A DNA stretch of 64,000 bases from Chloroflexota bacterium (GTDB taxonomy: Bacteria > Chloroflexota > Limnocylindria > Limnocylindrales > CSP1-4), in the NCBI GenBank assembly GCA_016191395.1, contig JACPOS010000024.1, positions 23,111 through 87,110 of the forward strand. The letters are read 5' to 3'. Numbering within the stretch: position 1 is the first letter of the stretch; each line of letters starts with the position of its first letter. The notes below the pieces were generated by a model. The model was given only the letters and a program-made list of their open reading frames with translations. It made no database searches and was not told where the DNA came from. Below are positions 52,961-60,371 of this stretch, one piece after another. The position numbers and the translations under genes are program-made.

Positions 52961-53468
52961 ATGGACTTGGTTCGATACGGCCGCGGGATACGCGCGCTCC
53001 GCATGCGGCGTGGATGGCGCCAGAAGGACCTGGCGGTCGAGGCGGGCCTCAGCCCCACGATGATCAGCCGCATAGAACGGGGGATGGGCGGCTCCGTGCC
53101 CGGTCGCGATCTCGATCGAGTCGCCAACGCATTGGGCGCGACCGCGGATCTGCGTCTCAACGAACGGCGAAGCACTCGACCGCCTCCTCGATGGCGCGCA
53201 CGCCAGGATCGTCAACGTGGTCGCGGGCCAACTGCGGGCGCTTGGGTGGGAGGTCGTGCTCGAGGCGACGTTCTTCATTCGCGGCGAGCGGGGTTCGATC
53301 GATGTGCTCGCCTGGCATGCCGCGTCCCGAGTGGTGCTCGTGATCGAGGTCAAGTCCGTCGTTCCGGACATCCAGGCGATGCTCGCTGCGAACCGCCCTC
53401 CCAGGGCTGCGAAATCAGCCGGGACGGTCGTCCGCGACCCCAGGAGGGCTGGAGGCCGCGCGTCCTGA
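52961..53468 (+). pseudogene. Frameshifted XRE-HTH / nuclease-fold protein
   Basis: The first 65 codons read an XRE helix-turn-helix (GIRALRMRRGWRQKDLAVEAGLSPTMISRIERG). After LRLNE near base 53165 the meaningful frame moves by +1: the new frame reads GEALDRLLDGAHARIVNVV and then RGERGSIDVLAWHAASRVVLVIEVKSVVPDIQAML, which carries the E/D...E-x-K pattern of PD-(D/E)XK nucleases. HTH plus this domain in one chain is, as I recall, a frequent uncharacterised family in this type of organism. The second part itself ends early at 53468, and a further shift may exist in 53400-53470. The remnant to 53625 shows no gene. Confidence 0.7.
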
Positions 53469-53625
53469 CCTGTGTGCCCGCACGGGGAATGGTCGAACCT
53501 GTCGCGTTCGCCCCTGGCAGGGCTGGCAAGGACCGTTCGCCGTCAAATCGCAGCCCTGGCAGGTTTGTGGGCACGAGAGTCGCAGCTCGGAGGCCGGGCG
53601 AGACGATCGCGACGCCGACCAGGGT

Positions 53626-54093
53626 TCACACCGAGCAGCAGGCGCAGCCGCCCTCCACGGACCCGACGACGGCGCTTGCCGCGTCGCAGCACGGTGCGGT
53701 TTCCGCGGACAGGCTCTGGAGAACGGCGAGCGTGCGCTTCGGGCGGGCGAGGTGTTGCTCGAGGTCGGCAAGCCTGGCATCGAGCTCCGCGAGGCCGGCA
53801 ATGCGCTGGGCGACGTCAGCGCGACGCGCAGCGATCAGCGACGGAAGAGCCGTCCTCGTGTCGGCGCAATGCCCGGAGTGGCACCACGTGGCGATGCGCG
53901 CGGCGTCATCCAGCGGCAGGTCCAGCCGTCGCAGGTCGATCAGGAGGCGAAGGTGCTCAACGTCTGCCTCGGAGTACTCGCGATAGGCGTTGTCCGAGCG
54001 CGTGGCCCGCGGCAACCAGCCCGAGCGTTCATAGAACCGGACCGTGTCCGTGGACACGGCGACCTGCTGGGCGAGCTCGCCGATCCGCACCAT
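53626..54093 (-). CDS. MerR-family metal-type regulator
   Basis: A 155-residue regulator. The N-terminal winged helix RIGELAQQVAVSTDTVRFYERSGWLP is classic MerR; a coiled dimerisation helix follows. Cys residues at WCHSGHC (position equivalent to the first metal ligand of MerR/CadR) and a C-terminal cluster CCDAASAVVGSVEGGCACC suggest soft-metal sensing (Hg, Cd, Pb or similar). It is last in a minus-strand block, 28 bases after the SRPBCC gene. MerR-type operator sequence lies before this gene and before the DUF2652 gene, so it probably controls both. No metal pump or reductase is nearby. Confidence 0.87.
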   Translation of the reverse strand: MVRIGELAQQVAVSTDTVRFYERSGWLPRATRSDNAYREYSEADVEHLRLLIDLRRLDLPLDDAARIATWCHSGHCADTRTALPSLIAARRADVAQRIAGLAELDARLADLEQHLARPKRTLAVLQSLSAETAPCCDAASAVVGSVEGGCACCSV

Positions 54094-54096
54094 CGG

Positions 54097-54125
54097 AGCA
54101 AACCTTGGAGTGGTTCGGATGTCAA
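54097..54125 (-). promoter_or_regulatory. MerR-type operator/promoter of the merR-like gene
   Basis: On the minus strand TTGACAT-N8-CTCCAAGGT, with TTTGCT as possible -10 (17-base spacer). TTGACAT and CTCCAAGGT are identical and identically spaced in the element at 55670-55700. The -35 overlaps the stop codon of the upstream SRPBCC gene. Confidence 0.5.
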
Positions 54126-54571
54126 GTGGCCTGCGGCTGCGCCCCGGCCTCCAGGACGGCCTTCAGCTTACGGGCCTCCGCGGCTTCCCCGTTGCGCACC
54201 TCGCTGGCCATGAACGGCTCGAGCAGGCGTCGCCAGCCCTTCAGCCCCATCGTCCCGGCGTACGTGAGCCGGGTGCCCGCACCCTCGGGTGCCACGGTCG
54301 AGATCGCGATCCAGTCCAGCGTTGGATGGGTGACGGTGACGACCAGGCGCCTGCCCGGGTCCAGCTCCGAGATGCGCATCTCGAGGATGCCCTTGATCGG
54401 CCCCTCGGCCATGCGAAAGCGACCCGTCGTGCCCACGCCCGGGCGGCCGCTGCCGTCGAACTCGACGTCGACCATCGGCGTCCACTTCGAGTACAGCGCG
54501 GGGTCCAGGAGCGCGTCCAGGACTTCACCGGGCGAGCGGTTGATTGAAACGTCCGACGAATACGTGATCAC
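54122..54571 (-). CDS. SRPBCC family protein
   Basis: A 149-residue START/SRPBCC protein: VSINRSPGEVLDALLDPALYSKWTPMVDVEFDG is the standard first part, with TYAGTMGLKGWRRLLEPFMASEV near the C-terminus. GTG 54571 overlaps the stop of the DUF2652-SRPBCC gene by 4 bases; the long track ORF is an antisense-frame extension. It probably binds a hydrophobic ligand and works with the neighbouring protein, which carries a similar domain. Confidence 0.85.
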   Translation of the reverse strand: MITYSSDVSINRSPGEVLDALLDPALYSKWTPMVDVEFDGSGRPGVGTTGRFRMAEGPIKGILEMRISELDPGRRLVVTVTHPTLDWIAISTVAPEGAGTRLTYAGTMGLKGWRRLLEPFMASEVRNGEAAEARKLKAVLEAGAQPQAT

Positions 54572-55662
54572 GCGGGCACCTCCAATCGGTGACGTTGGCG
54601 GGCGAGCACGGCCGTGAGTCGGTCGAGCGCGACGCGCTTCTCCGTGCCGATCTCCTGCAGCGTCCTGGCATCTGCAGCAGCAAGGTCGGCCGCGGCCCAG
54701 CGCAGGCGAACGGTCGTGCGGTCGCCCTGGGGCGCGAGGTCGTAGGACGCATCGACGGATCCGACGCTCGGCACCACGAGCCGATAGCCGACGTGCTCGA
54801 ACGGCTGCCAGTCGACGATCTCCTCGAGCGTTGCGAGTCGCCCGGTCACGCATTGGGATGTGGTTCCCACGCCACGCCGTCCGTTGACAGCCGCCTCGGA
54901 GATGAGGATCGGGCCCTCCCAGGTTGGTCGCAGCGCCGGGGAGGTGAGGTGCGACCAGACGCTGGCAGGATCAGCGTCGACGATCGCCTCGACGTCCACG
55001 ATGGTCGAGGCATCGTCCACGAGCAATCGGCGCACATCACGCTCGGCCTGCCAGCGGGCTTCCAGGTCCAGGGTGTGCGTCGTCACCGTGCCGAGGTGGT
55101 CGATCGTCTCCGAGCTCCGCACGAGCGACATCGACGTCATGGCGCCGCCGAGCTGGTCGATCGCCTCGCCCGTGAACACCGCGAAGCCCATCGCGCTGCC
55201 GTCCGCGGCGTGCGCGAGATCGGCTGTCACGCCCTTGAGCAGCCGATGGACGACGATGATCGAGCTCCCCGCGAGCTCGTCGCGTCCGGCGATCCGGGTG
55301 CGGACGTACTGGCCATGGTGGACGAAGAACTTCAGGTCCAACCGGGGGGCCCGACTGCATGCGACGCAGTCGCAGTTGGTCGCCTGCGCGATGCTGTGGA
55401 GGCGCCGGCGAAATGCCACGTAGCAGGCCTCGATCGAATCCAGGAGGAGGGATGGCTCGGCGCGTCCGTCCTCGACGAACATGAACGCGGCGTCACCCTC
55501 CAGCTTCGCGAGCCGGAACGGCGGCTCGAGTCGCCCGACGACGGTCTCGAGGAGATCACCGGCAATGGTCGGTGCATGCTCGATTTCACCGCTCGCCAGG
55601 TACGCGGTGTAGCCAGTCAGATCGGCGATGAGGAGGTATCCGGTCTCCGGCGTCGCGGCCAT
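54568..55662 (-). CDS. DUF2652 (cyclase-like)-SRPBCC fusion protein
   Basis: A 364-residue protein. Residues 1-190: DUF2652, related to class III cyclases (GYLLIADLTGYTAYLASGEIEHAPTIAG; FRLAKLEGDAAFMFVEDG), with Asp at the first metal position and at the second (E-G-D-A). Residues ~215-364: SRPBCC domain (VEAIVDADPASVWSHLTSPALRPTWEGPI). Cyclase activity is not certain. ATG 55662 lies 7 bases after the -10 of a MerR-type promoter, giving a leaderless mRNA. It is followed by a free SRPBCC protein in a GTGA overlap. Confidence 0.82.
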   Translation of the reverse strand: MAATPETGYLLIADLTGYTAYLASGEIEHAPTIAGDLLETVVGRLEPPFRLAKLEGDAAFMFVEDGRAEPSLLLDSIEACYVAFRRRLHSIAQATNCDCVACSRAPRLDLKFFVHHGQYVRTRIAGRDELAGSSIIVVHRLLKGVTADLAHAADGSAMGFAVFTGEAIDQLGGAMTSMSLVRSSETIDHLGTVTTHTLDLEARWQAERDVRRLLVDDASTIVDVEAIVDADPASVWSHLTSPALRPTWEGPILISEAAVNGRRGVGTTSQCVTGRLATLEEIVDWQPFEHVGYRLVVPSVGSVDASYDLAPQGDRTTVRLRWAAADLAAADARTLQEIGTEKRVALDRLTAVLARQRHRLEVPA

Positions 55663-55669
55663 GCGCGAG

Positions 55670-55700
55670 AACCTAGACCTTGGAGCCGCTCCAATGTCAA
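55670..55700 (-). promoter_or_regulatory. MerR-type promoter with 19-bp spacer and dyad
   Basis: Reading the minus strand: -35 TTGACA (55700-55695), exactly 19 bases, then -10 TAGGTT (55675-55670). The spacer contains the perfect dyad TTGGAGC-G-GCTCCAA. An overlong 19-base spacer with a central dyad is the hallmark of MerR-activated promoters. The -10 is 7 bases before the DUF2652 ATG, and the -35 overlaps the MFS stop. Confidence 0.75.
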
Positions 55701-57091
55701 GCGGGAAGTTGTGCCCCCGCGTTCGCATTCCGTCCACGCAGGCCGAAGGAGACGAACGTGACGGCGACGCCGACAAGGGCCAGGACGAGGAAGCCGGTCG
55801 CGACGCCGCCAGCGGTGACCTGCGTGCCCAGGATGGCGCCCGCGAGCGACGCGCCCACGACCCCGCCGAGATAGCGGCCGGTGTAGTACGTGCCGGCGGC
55901 CATGCCGACGCGGGACTTCTCCACGGACTCCAGGGCTGCCGCCTGGCGCGGCGACACGAGCCCGTTCCCGAACCCGACCACGCACAGGAGCGCCGCGACA
56001 CTCAGCGCTGTCGCCGCGCCGCTGCCGAGCCACAGGGCCGCGAGGCCGATGGCGGAGATCGTCGAGCCCGCGACGACCACGATCCGCCGACCGCGGCGAT
56101 CGGAGAAGCGGCCGCCGAACGGCGCCACGATCGCGCCGACGCCGGCGAGGCCCAGCAGCACGATCCCGCTCGTGACCGCGCTCTCGTGCAGCAGGATCTC
56201 GACCAACAGGGGAATGATCACGAAGCTGCCGTGCAGGATCACGGTCGCCCCGAACACCCCGGCGACCGCCGCAGCGAATGGGCGTCGAAGGAACAGCCGC
56301 GGGTCCACTGCCGGCCGGTCCGTCCGCAGCTCAACCCAGACGAACAGGACGAGCAGCGGCACCACGGCGAGGGCGGTCACCAACCCCAGCGCACCGCTCG
56401 CGCTGCCGCTCCGGATCGCGACGAGGAATGCCACGATCGCGAGCGCGAGCAGCACGAGGCCAGGCACGTCGATCGGGTTGGCGGCGCGGCGGCTCGCGGC
56501 CGTCTCCTCCGCGGTCTCGGGACGCAGGCGAAGCCCGACGAACGCCGCCGACACGATTCCGAGCGGCACGGCGAGCACGAACAGCGAGCGCCACCCGAAC
56601 CCGCCGACGAGCAGGCCGCCGATGAATGGGCCGACCGCCGCGCTCGTCGATACGAGCAGGTCGAACAGGCCGAACGCCTCGCCCTGCCGTGACGGCGGCG
56701 CCGTCTCGCGAACGAGCGCGGCGGAGCTGGTGGAGATGAGCGCGCCGCTCACCGCCTGGCCGACCCGCGAGACCTCCAGGATCTCGAATGACGTCGCGAG
56801 CGCGGCGAGCGCCGAGGCGACCGCGAAGGCGATCACGCCGATGAGGAACGCCGGTCGATGCCCGTAGCGGTCACCGATGGAGCCGCCCACCGGCAGCGCC
56901 ACCGCGACCGCGCCGAGGTACAGGGTCACCAGCGACGAGACCGCGTTCGCGCCAAGGGTGAAGTCGTCCATCACGCCCGGCAGGGCGACGGCGAGCATCG
57001 TGGAGTTCAGCGGGACCAGGATCGCGCCGCTCGCGACGCCGAGCATCGCGGCGGACATGAGGCGAGGCCCGCGCCCGCCGGGCGCGCTCAC
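55697..57091 (-). CDS. MFS transporter (drug:H+ antiporter type)
   Basis: A ~464-residue membrane protein with 12-14 hydrophobic segments. ILVPLNSTMLAVALPGVMDDF and GGSIGDRYGHRPAFLIGV (motif A, G-x-x-x-D-R-x-G-x-R) and GPFIGGLLVGGFGWRSLFVLAVPLGI (motif C region) identify an EmrB/DHA2-like or DHA1 exporter. GTG 57091 overlaps the stop of the phosphotransferase gene by 4 bases; ATG 57058 is the alternative. Coupling to the split phosphotransferase suggests a joint role in toxic-compound resistance. The track's 998-residue ORF merges this gene with a shadow frame. Confidence 0.88.
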   Translation of the reverse strand: MSAPGGRGPRLMSAAMLGVASGAILVPLNSTMLAVALPGVMDDFTLGANAVSSLVTLYLGAVAVALPVGGSIGDRYGHRPAFLIGVIAFAVASALAALATSFEILEVSRVGQAVSGALISTSSAALVRETAPPSRQGEAFGLFDLLVSTSAAVGPFIGGLLVGGFGWRSLFVLAVPLGIVSAAFVGLRLRPETAEETAASRRAANPIDVPGLVLLALAIVAFLVAIRSGSASGALGLVTALAVVPLLVLFVWVELRTDRPAVDPRLFLRRPFAAAVAGVFGATVILHGSFVIIPLLVEILLHESAVTSGIVLLGLAGVGAIVAPFGGRFSDRRGRRIVVVAGSTISAIGLAALWLGSGAATALSVAALLCVVGFGNGLVSPRQAAALESVEKSRVGMAAGTYYTGRYLGGVVGASLAGAILGTQVTAGGVATGFLVLALVGVAVTFVSFGLRGRNANAGAQLPA

Positions 57092-58743
57092 AGGAGGCGC
57101 ACGATCCCCGCGGTGCCGTCGATCTCCACGAGCCGGCCGTCGGCGATCTTCGTCGTGGCGCCGACGACGCCCACGACGGCCGGCAGCCCGAACTCGCGCG
57201 CCACCACGGCCGCGTGCGACAGCACGCCGCCGGTGTTCGTGATCAAGCCACCGGCGATCGTGAACAAAGGCACCCAGGATGGGTTGGAGGCGGGGCACAC
57301 CACGATGTCGCCCGGCTGCACGCGGCCGAACGCCTCCTGCGACGCGACCACCCGTGCCGGTCCGCGCACGACCCCTGCCGACGCGCCGGTCCCGCGCAGC
57401 TCGTCGGGCTCGGTCGGCTCGATGCGGACCGAGTCGAAGCGGTCTGCCGGCCCGGTGTCCTTCGGAACGGGACCCACGTATCGAGGCGGCGTCATCGCCC
57501 GCTGCTGTTCGTACGTCGCCTTCCGGTCGCGGACGAGGTTGCCGCGAGGCCGGCCGTCCAGGATCGCCTCCGCGACCTCGTCGCGTTCGAGGAAGAAGAT
57601 GTCGCCCGGTCGCTCCAGCACGCCCTCGCGCTCGAGCCGGCGCCCGACGCGCATCGCGAAGGTCCGCAGGCGGGCCTGCGCCATCCGGTCGATCCAGTAG
57701 TTGTGGCCCTCGGTCAGGTAGCCGATGTCGAGGGCATGCGCGAGGGTCTCCTCGAACCTCGCGAGGTCGTCCGGTCGCGCCGCGAGCGCCGCGCGTGCCG
57801 CAGCGGCCCGCTCCGCGGCCACGCGCCGGAGCTCTGCCATCCGGCGGCCCGTGGCAGCCCCCGGCGCGGCGCCGTCCGCCGCGACGCGTCGCACGAGGTT
57901 GGCGAGGAGGAGCGCGGGTGCCTCGGCCCACGAGGCACTGCGCAGGTCGTCGTGGTTCTGGCCCAGGTGCCCGTGCTGCTCCAGGAAGGCGTCCAGCGCA
58001 TCGACGAACGCCATGCCGCCCGGGACGGCCCGAAGTACCGCACGATTCACCGACGGGTCGTCGCCGGCGGCCGCTGCATCTGACGCCGCGGCAGCCTGGG
58101 CGCGGACGAGCGCATCGAGCTCGGGATGCCCGGCGAGCATCGCGGCGAGGCGGTCGATCTGCGCCTCGACATCCTCCAGCTCGTGCTCCTGCCCCCGAAC
58201 GAGCGAGAGCGCCTCGACGTCGCGGCCCGGGCCCAGCGCGGCGCCGTACTGGTCCGCGAGGTCCTCCAGCGCCTGGTACGGGCCCATGATCGAGATGAAG
58301 TGGATCTGCCAGGCGCGCAGCGTCGCCGCCCAGGCTTCCTGCCACGCGGTCGCGAGCTCGGCGGGCGCGAGCTCGTCCACCGGCACCGCCTGGATGGAGC
58401 GGTACAGCCGGTCCAGCTCCGGCATGGCCTCGTCGCGCCAGTACGCGGCGGTGACCGGGACGCGGCCCCGGAGGGTTGCGGTCCAGCGGGCCTTGGTCGC
58501 CTCTTCTTCCTCGTCGGGCACGTTCCAGGAGAAGCCGAAGTAGGCCCAGCCGTGCCAGACGCGCGCCTCGAGCCGCTGCGTGCCGCCGAAGAGCTCGTAG
58601 TGATGGTCGAAGCTCCTGCCCAGCGCCTTCCGGATGTAGTCGGCGGCGAGCGGCGTGAGCGCGAACGGCATGTGCATGTCGTCCAGCTCCCACGTCCGCT
58701 CGAGATCAGCCGGGTCGACGACGTCGAGCGAGAAGTCGGTCAT
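57088..58743 (-). CDS. PEP-utilizing swivelling-domain protein, rifampin phosphotransferase-like C-terminal half
   Basis: A 551-residue protein. The C-terminal ~90 residues are the phosphohistidine swivelling domain: DIVVCPASNPSWVPLF, then NTGGVLSHAAVVAREFGLPAVVG with the catalytic His. The N-terminal ~430 residues are mainly helical (SFDHHYELFGGTQRLEARVWHGW; EQHGHLGQNHDDLRS) and correspond by position and length to the substrate-binding domain of rifampin phosphotransferase (Rph). Together with the upstream ATP-binding protein (303 residues) the sum is ~854, close to single-chain Rph (~865). ATG 58743 overlaps that gene's stop. The substrate is not necessarily rifampin. Confidence 0.8.
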   Translation of the reverse strand: MTDFSLDVVDPADLERTWELDDMHMPFALTPLAADYIRKALGRSFDHHYELFGGTQRLEARVWHGWAYFGFSWNVPDEEEEATKARWTATLRGRVPVTAAYWRDEAMPELDRLYRSIQAVPVDELAPAELATAWQEAWAATLRAWQIHFISIMGPYQALEDLADQYGAALGPGRDVEALSLVRGQEHELEDVEAQIDRLAAMLAGHPELDALVRAQAAAASDAAAAGDDPSVNRAVLRAVPGGMAFVDALDAFLEQHGHLGQNHDDLRSASWAEAPALLLANLVRRVAADGAAPGAATGRRMAELRRVAAERAAAARAALAARPDDLARFEETLAHALDIGYLTEGHNYWIDRMAQARLRTFAMRVGRRLEREGVLERPGDIFFLERDEVAEAILDGRPRGNLVRDRKATYEQQRAMTPPRYVGPVPKDTGPADRFDSVRIEPTEPDELRGTGASAGVVRGPARVVASQEAFGRVQPGDIVVCPASNPSWVPLFTIAGGLITNTGGVLSHAAVVAREFGLPAVVGVVGATTKIADGRLVEIDGTAGIVRLL

Positions 58744-59651
58744 GCGCGCGCCACGACAGGGGCGCCGGTCGTGATGGGCCGCGCCTGGAGGAGGTACCAG
58801 TGCCCGCCCGCGAAGGCGGCCTCCACGTCGACGGCTTGCCCGAACCCGCGCTCCACCTCCAGGCATAGGTCCACGAGGGCGGCAAGGACGTCCGGCGCCA
58901 GCGCCTGCCCCAGCGGATCCTCGCCGGGCTCGAACTGGGCGACGGCCCTCGATGCCTTGTCGATCGTGTACGTGTCCGGGGTGACCGTCCCGGACACCAT
59001 CGCGTCGCCGAGCCCACGCACAGCCGTGATCACCAGCTGGTCGTCGCGGCCGGTCACGGGGTGACGCGTGAACACCACCGAGGCCGCGTCCGCCGGCACC
59101 AGCGCCTGGACGACCACGGCCATCGCCGCATCGGCCGCCGTGAGATCGCGCCGGTGGCGGTAGGCGATCGCCGCCGGGCTCCAGAGCGACGCCCAGCAGC
59201 GGCGCACCGCGCCGGCGATCTCCGCCGGCGGCACGTCCAGCTCCGTCTCGTGCAGGCCGGCATACGAGGCCGCCGAGCCGTCCTCGCCGACGGCCGACGA
59301 CCGAACCGCGAACCGTGGCTCGAAGCCCGCGGCGCCCACCTCCGCGACCAGCCGGTCCACCGCGACCGACAGCGGGCCGGCGACGGCGGCCGTCAGCGGC
59401 ACCGTGGCGAGGCCCTCCGCGACGGCGGCGACGTCGACGGCACCGGTCGCCTCGAGGGCCGTGTCAACCGTCGCCGCGAGCTGCGTGCGGAACGCCGTTG
59501 TCGTCAGGCAGAAGCCGGGCGGAACGCGAAAGCCGAGCTTCCCGAGCTTGTGCAGCGAGGCGGCCTTGCCGCCGAGCATGTCGGACCCATGGGTCGCATC
59601 GGAGGCGCTGCCCCCGAGCCAGGCGATGAGGTCGTCAGCGGCGTGCGGCAC
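58740..59651 (-). CDS. PEP/pyruvate-binding (ATP-grasp) domain protein, Rph-like N-terminal half
   Basis: A 303-residue ATP-binding domain of the PPDK/PEP synthase/Rph type: MLGGKAASLHKLGKLGFRVPPGFCLTTTAF at the start, FAVRSSAVGEDGSAASYAGLHET (the conserved R-S-S-A...D), VVQALVPADAASVVFTRHPVTG, and YLLQARPITT at the end, where a single-chain enzyme would continue into the next domain. It stops there and overlaps the next gene by 4 bases, so the enzyme is encoded in two pieces. GTG 59651 follows TAGACT by 9 bases. Confidence 0.88.
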   Translation of the reverse strand: MPHAADDLIAWLGGSASDATHGSDMLGGKAASLHKLGKLGFRVPPGFCLTTTAFRTQLAATVDTALEATGAVDVAAVAEGLATVPLTAAVAGPLSVAVDRLVAEVGAAGFEPRFAVRSSAVGEDGSAASYAGLHETELDVPPAEIAGAVRRCWASLWSPAAIAYRHRRDLTAADAAMAVVVQALVPADAASVVFTRHPVTGRDDQLVITAVRGLGDAMVSGTVTPDTYTIDKASRAVAQFEPGEDPLGQALAPDVLAALVDLCLEVERGFGQAVDVEAAFAGGHWYLLQARPITTGAPVVARA

Positions 59652-59660
59652 GATCGGCGG

Positions 59661-59666
59661 AGTCTA
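59661..59666 (-). promoter_or_regulatory. Possible -10 element of the split phosphotransferase operon
   Basis: TAGACT on the minus strand, 9 bases before the GTG at 59651. Confidence 0.4.
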
Positions 59667-59706
59667 GCAACGGCGCTCCCGGACGGCCGTAGCGCCGGGC
59701 ATGGAA

Positions 59707-59741
59707 AAGCCCGGCGGCCGAAAGGCTCGGCCGCCGGGCTT
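59707..59741 (-). terminator. Strong terminator after the glycine-zipper gene
   Basis: Perfect 15-bp stem AAGCCCGGCGGCCGA / TCGGCCGCCGGGCTT with a 5-base loop. On the minus strand it is followed by TTTTCC, so it ends the glycine-zipper transcript before the phosphotransferase promoter. Confidence 0.85.
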
Positions 59742-59756
59742 CGGGGAGGGGGGAGA

Positions 59757-60164
59757 CTAGCGGGTGACCGGCTCGTACGGCCGGGGAGCGACGGTGTCGT
59801 CCTCGGCATCTTCCTCGACCTTGTCGCCGACGCCGGCGCCCGCGCCGGCCCCGACTGCGCCACCGACCAGCGCGCCCGGAGGGCCCGCGATCGCGCCGCC
59901 GACGACGGCCCCGGCCACGGCGCCCGCCGCGCCACCGGTGCCGGCCCCGGCCTCTTCGTTGCCCTCGGTGGCCTCACCGGCGACCGCGCCGCCGAGCGCC
60001 CCGATGGCCCCGCCGACCAGCGCGCCCGGAGGGCCCGCGATCGCGCCGCCGAGGAGCGCGCCGCCGATGGCGCCGGCCCCGGCGCCGACGGCCTCGCTGC
60101 CGCCCTCGTCGTGCTTGGTCGTGGTGTCGGTGACGATCTTCGGATCCTGGTTGTCGTAGCTCAT
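59757..60164 (-). CDS. Glycine-zipper protein
   Basis: A 135-residue protein: a polar start (SYDNQDPKIVTDTTTKHDEGGSE), two long Gly/Ala-rich hydrophobic stretches each built around GGAIAGPPGALVGGA, and an acidic end (DKVEEDAEDDTVAPRP). There is no signal peptide. Glycine-zipper segments pack as membrane-inserted helices; members have been linked to stress and envelope functions, but no specific role can be given. ATG 60164 has GAAGGAAGGGA upstream. The two stretches derive from a 40-bp exact DNA duplication. Confidence 0.8.
   Translation of the reverse strand: MSYDNQDPKIVTDTTTKHDEGGSEAVGAGAGAIGGALLGGAIAGPPGALVGGAIGALGGAVAGEATEGNEEAGAGTGGAAGAVAGAVVGGAIAGPPGALVGGAVGAGAGAGVGDKVEEDAEDDTVAPRPYEPVTR
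59863..60052. repeat. 40-bp exact direct repeat inside the glycine-zipper gene
   Basis: The 40 bases at 59863-59902 recur exactly at 60013-60052, 150 bases apart (a multiple of 3, so the reading frame is kept). It encodes the repeated GGAIAGPPGALVGG unit and could recombine to add or lose units. Confidence 0.85.
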
Positions 60165-60371
60165 GGGATTTCCCTTCCTTCGTGGTGGGCTCGTGCCCTG
60201 CCGACACGATGGGCGAGCGGCCCTCGCAGGAGCAGATCGGTCCGGACGCGGCGACCTTGCGAATCCGCGCCAGCCGCGGCCGCCAAGGGGCGCGCACCGG
60301 GTACCAGGACTCGAGGGCACCACTCGGGCGTCCGGCCGCTCGGACGCGTCGGTCGCGACGCGATAGCCCGA

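Noticed and set aside
52975-52993. Possible fifth copy of the ATACC-N5-GGGATA dyad
   Set aside because: The match is imperfect, lies inside the HTH coding frame and is isolated from the phased array.
57091-58693. 998-residue minus ORF as a single MFS fusion protein
   Set aside because: The part before the MFS gene is a shadow frame of the phosphotransferase gene; GTGA overlap and homology place the real start at 57091 or 57058.
59863-60052. Mobile-element direct repeat
   Set aside because: The repeat is in-frame and encodes a repeated protein unit, so an internal duplication explains it.
59061-60371. N-terminal 437 residues of the 1274-residue ORF containing the GGDEF-EAL protein
   Set aside because: This part is antisense to two identified minus-strand genes and low in complexity; the real protein starts at about 60372.
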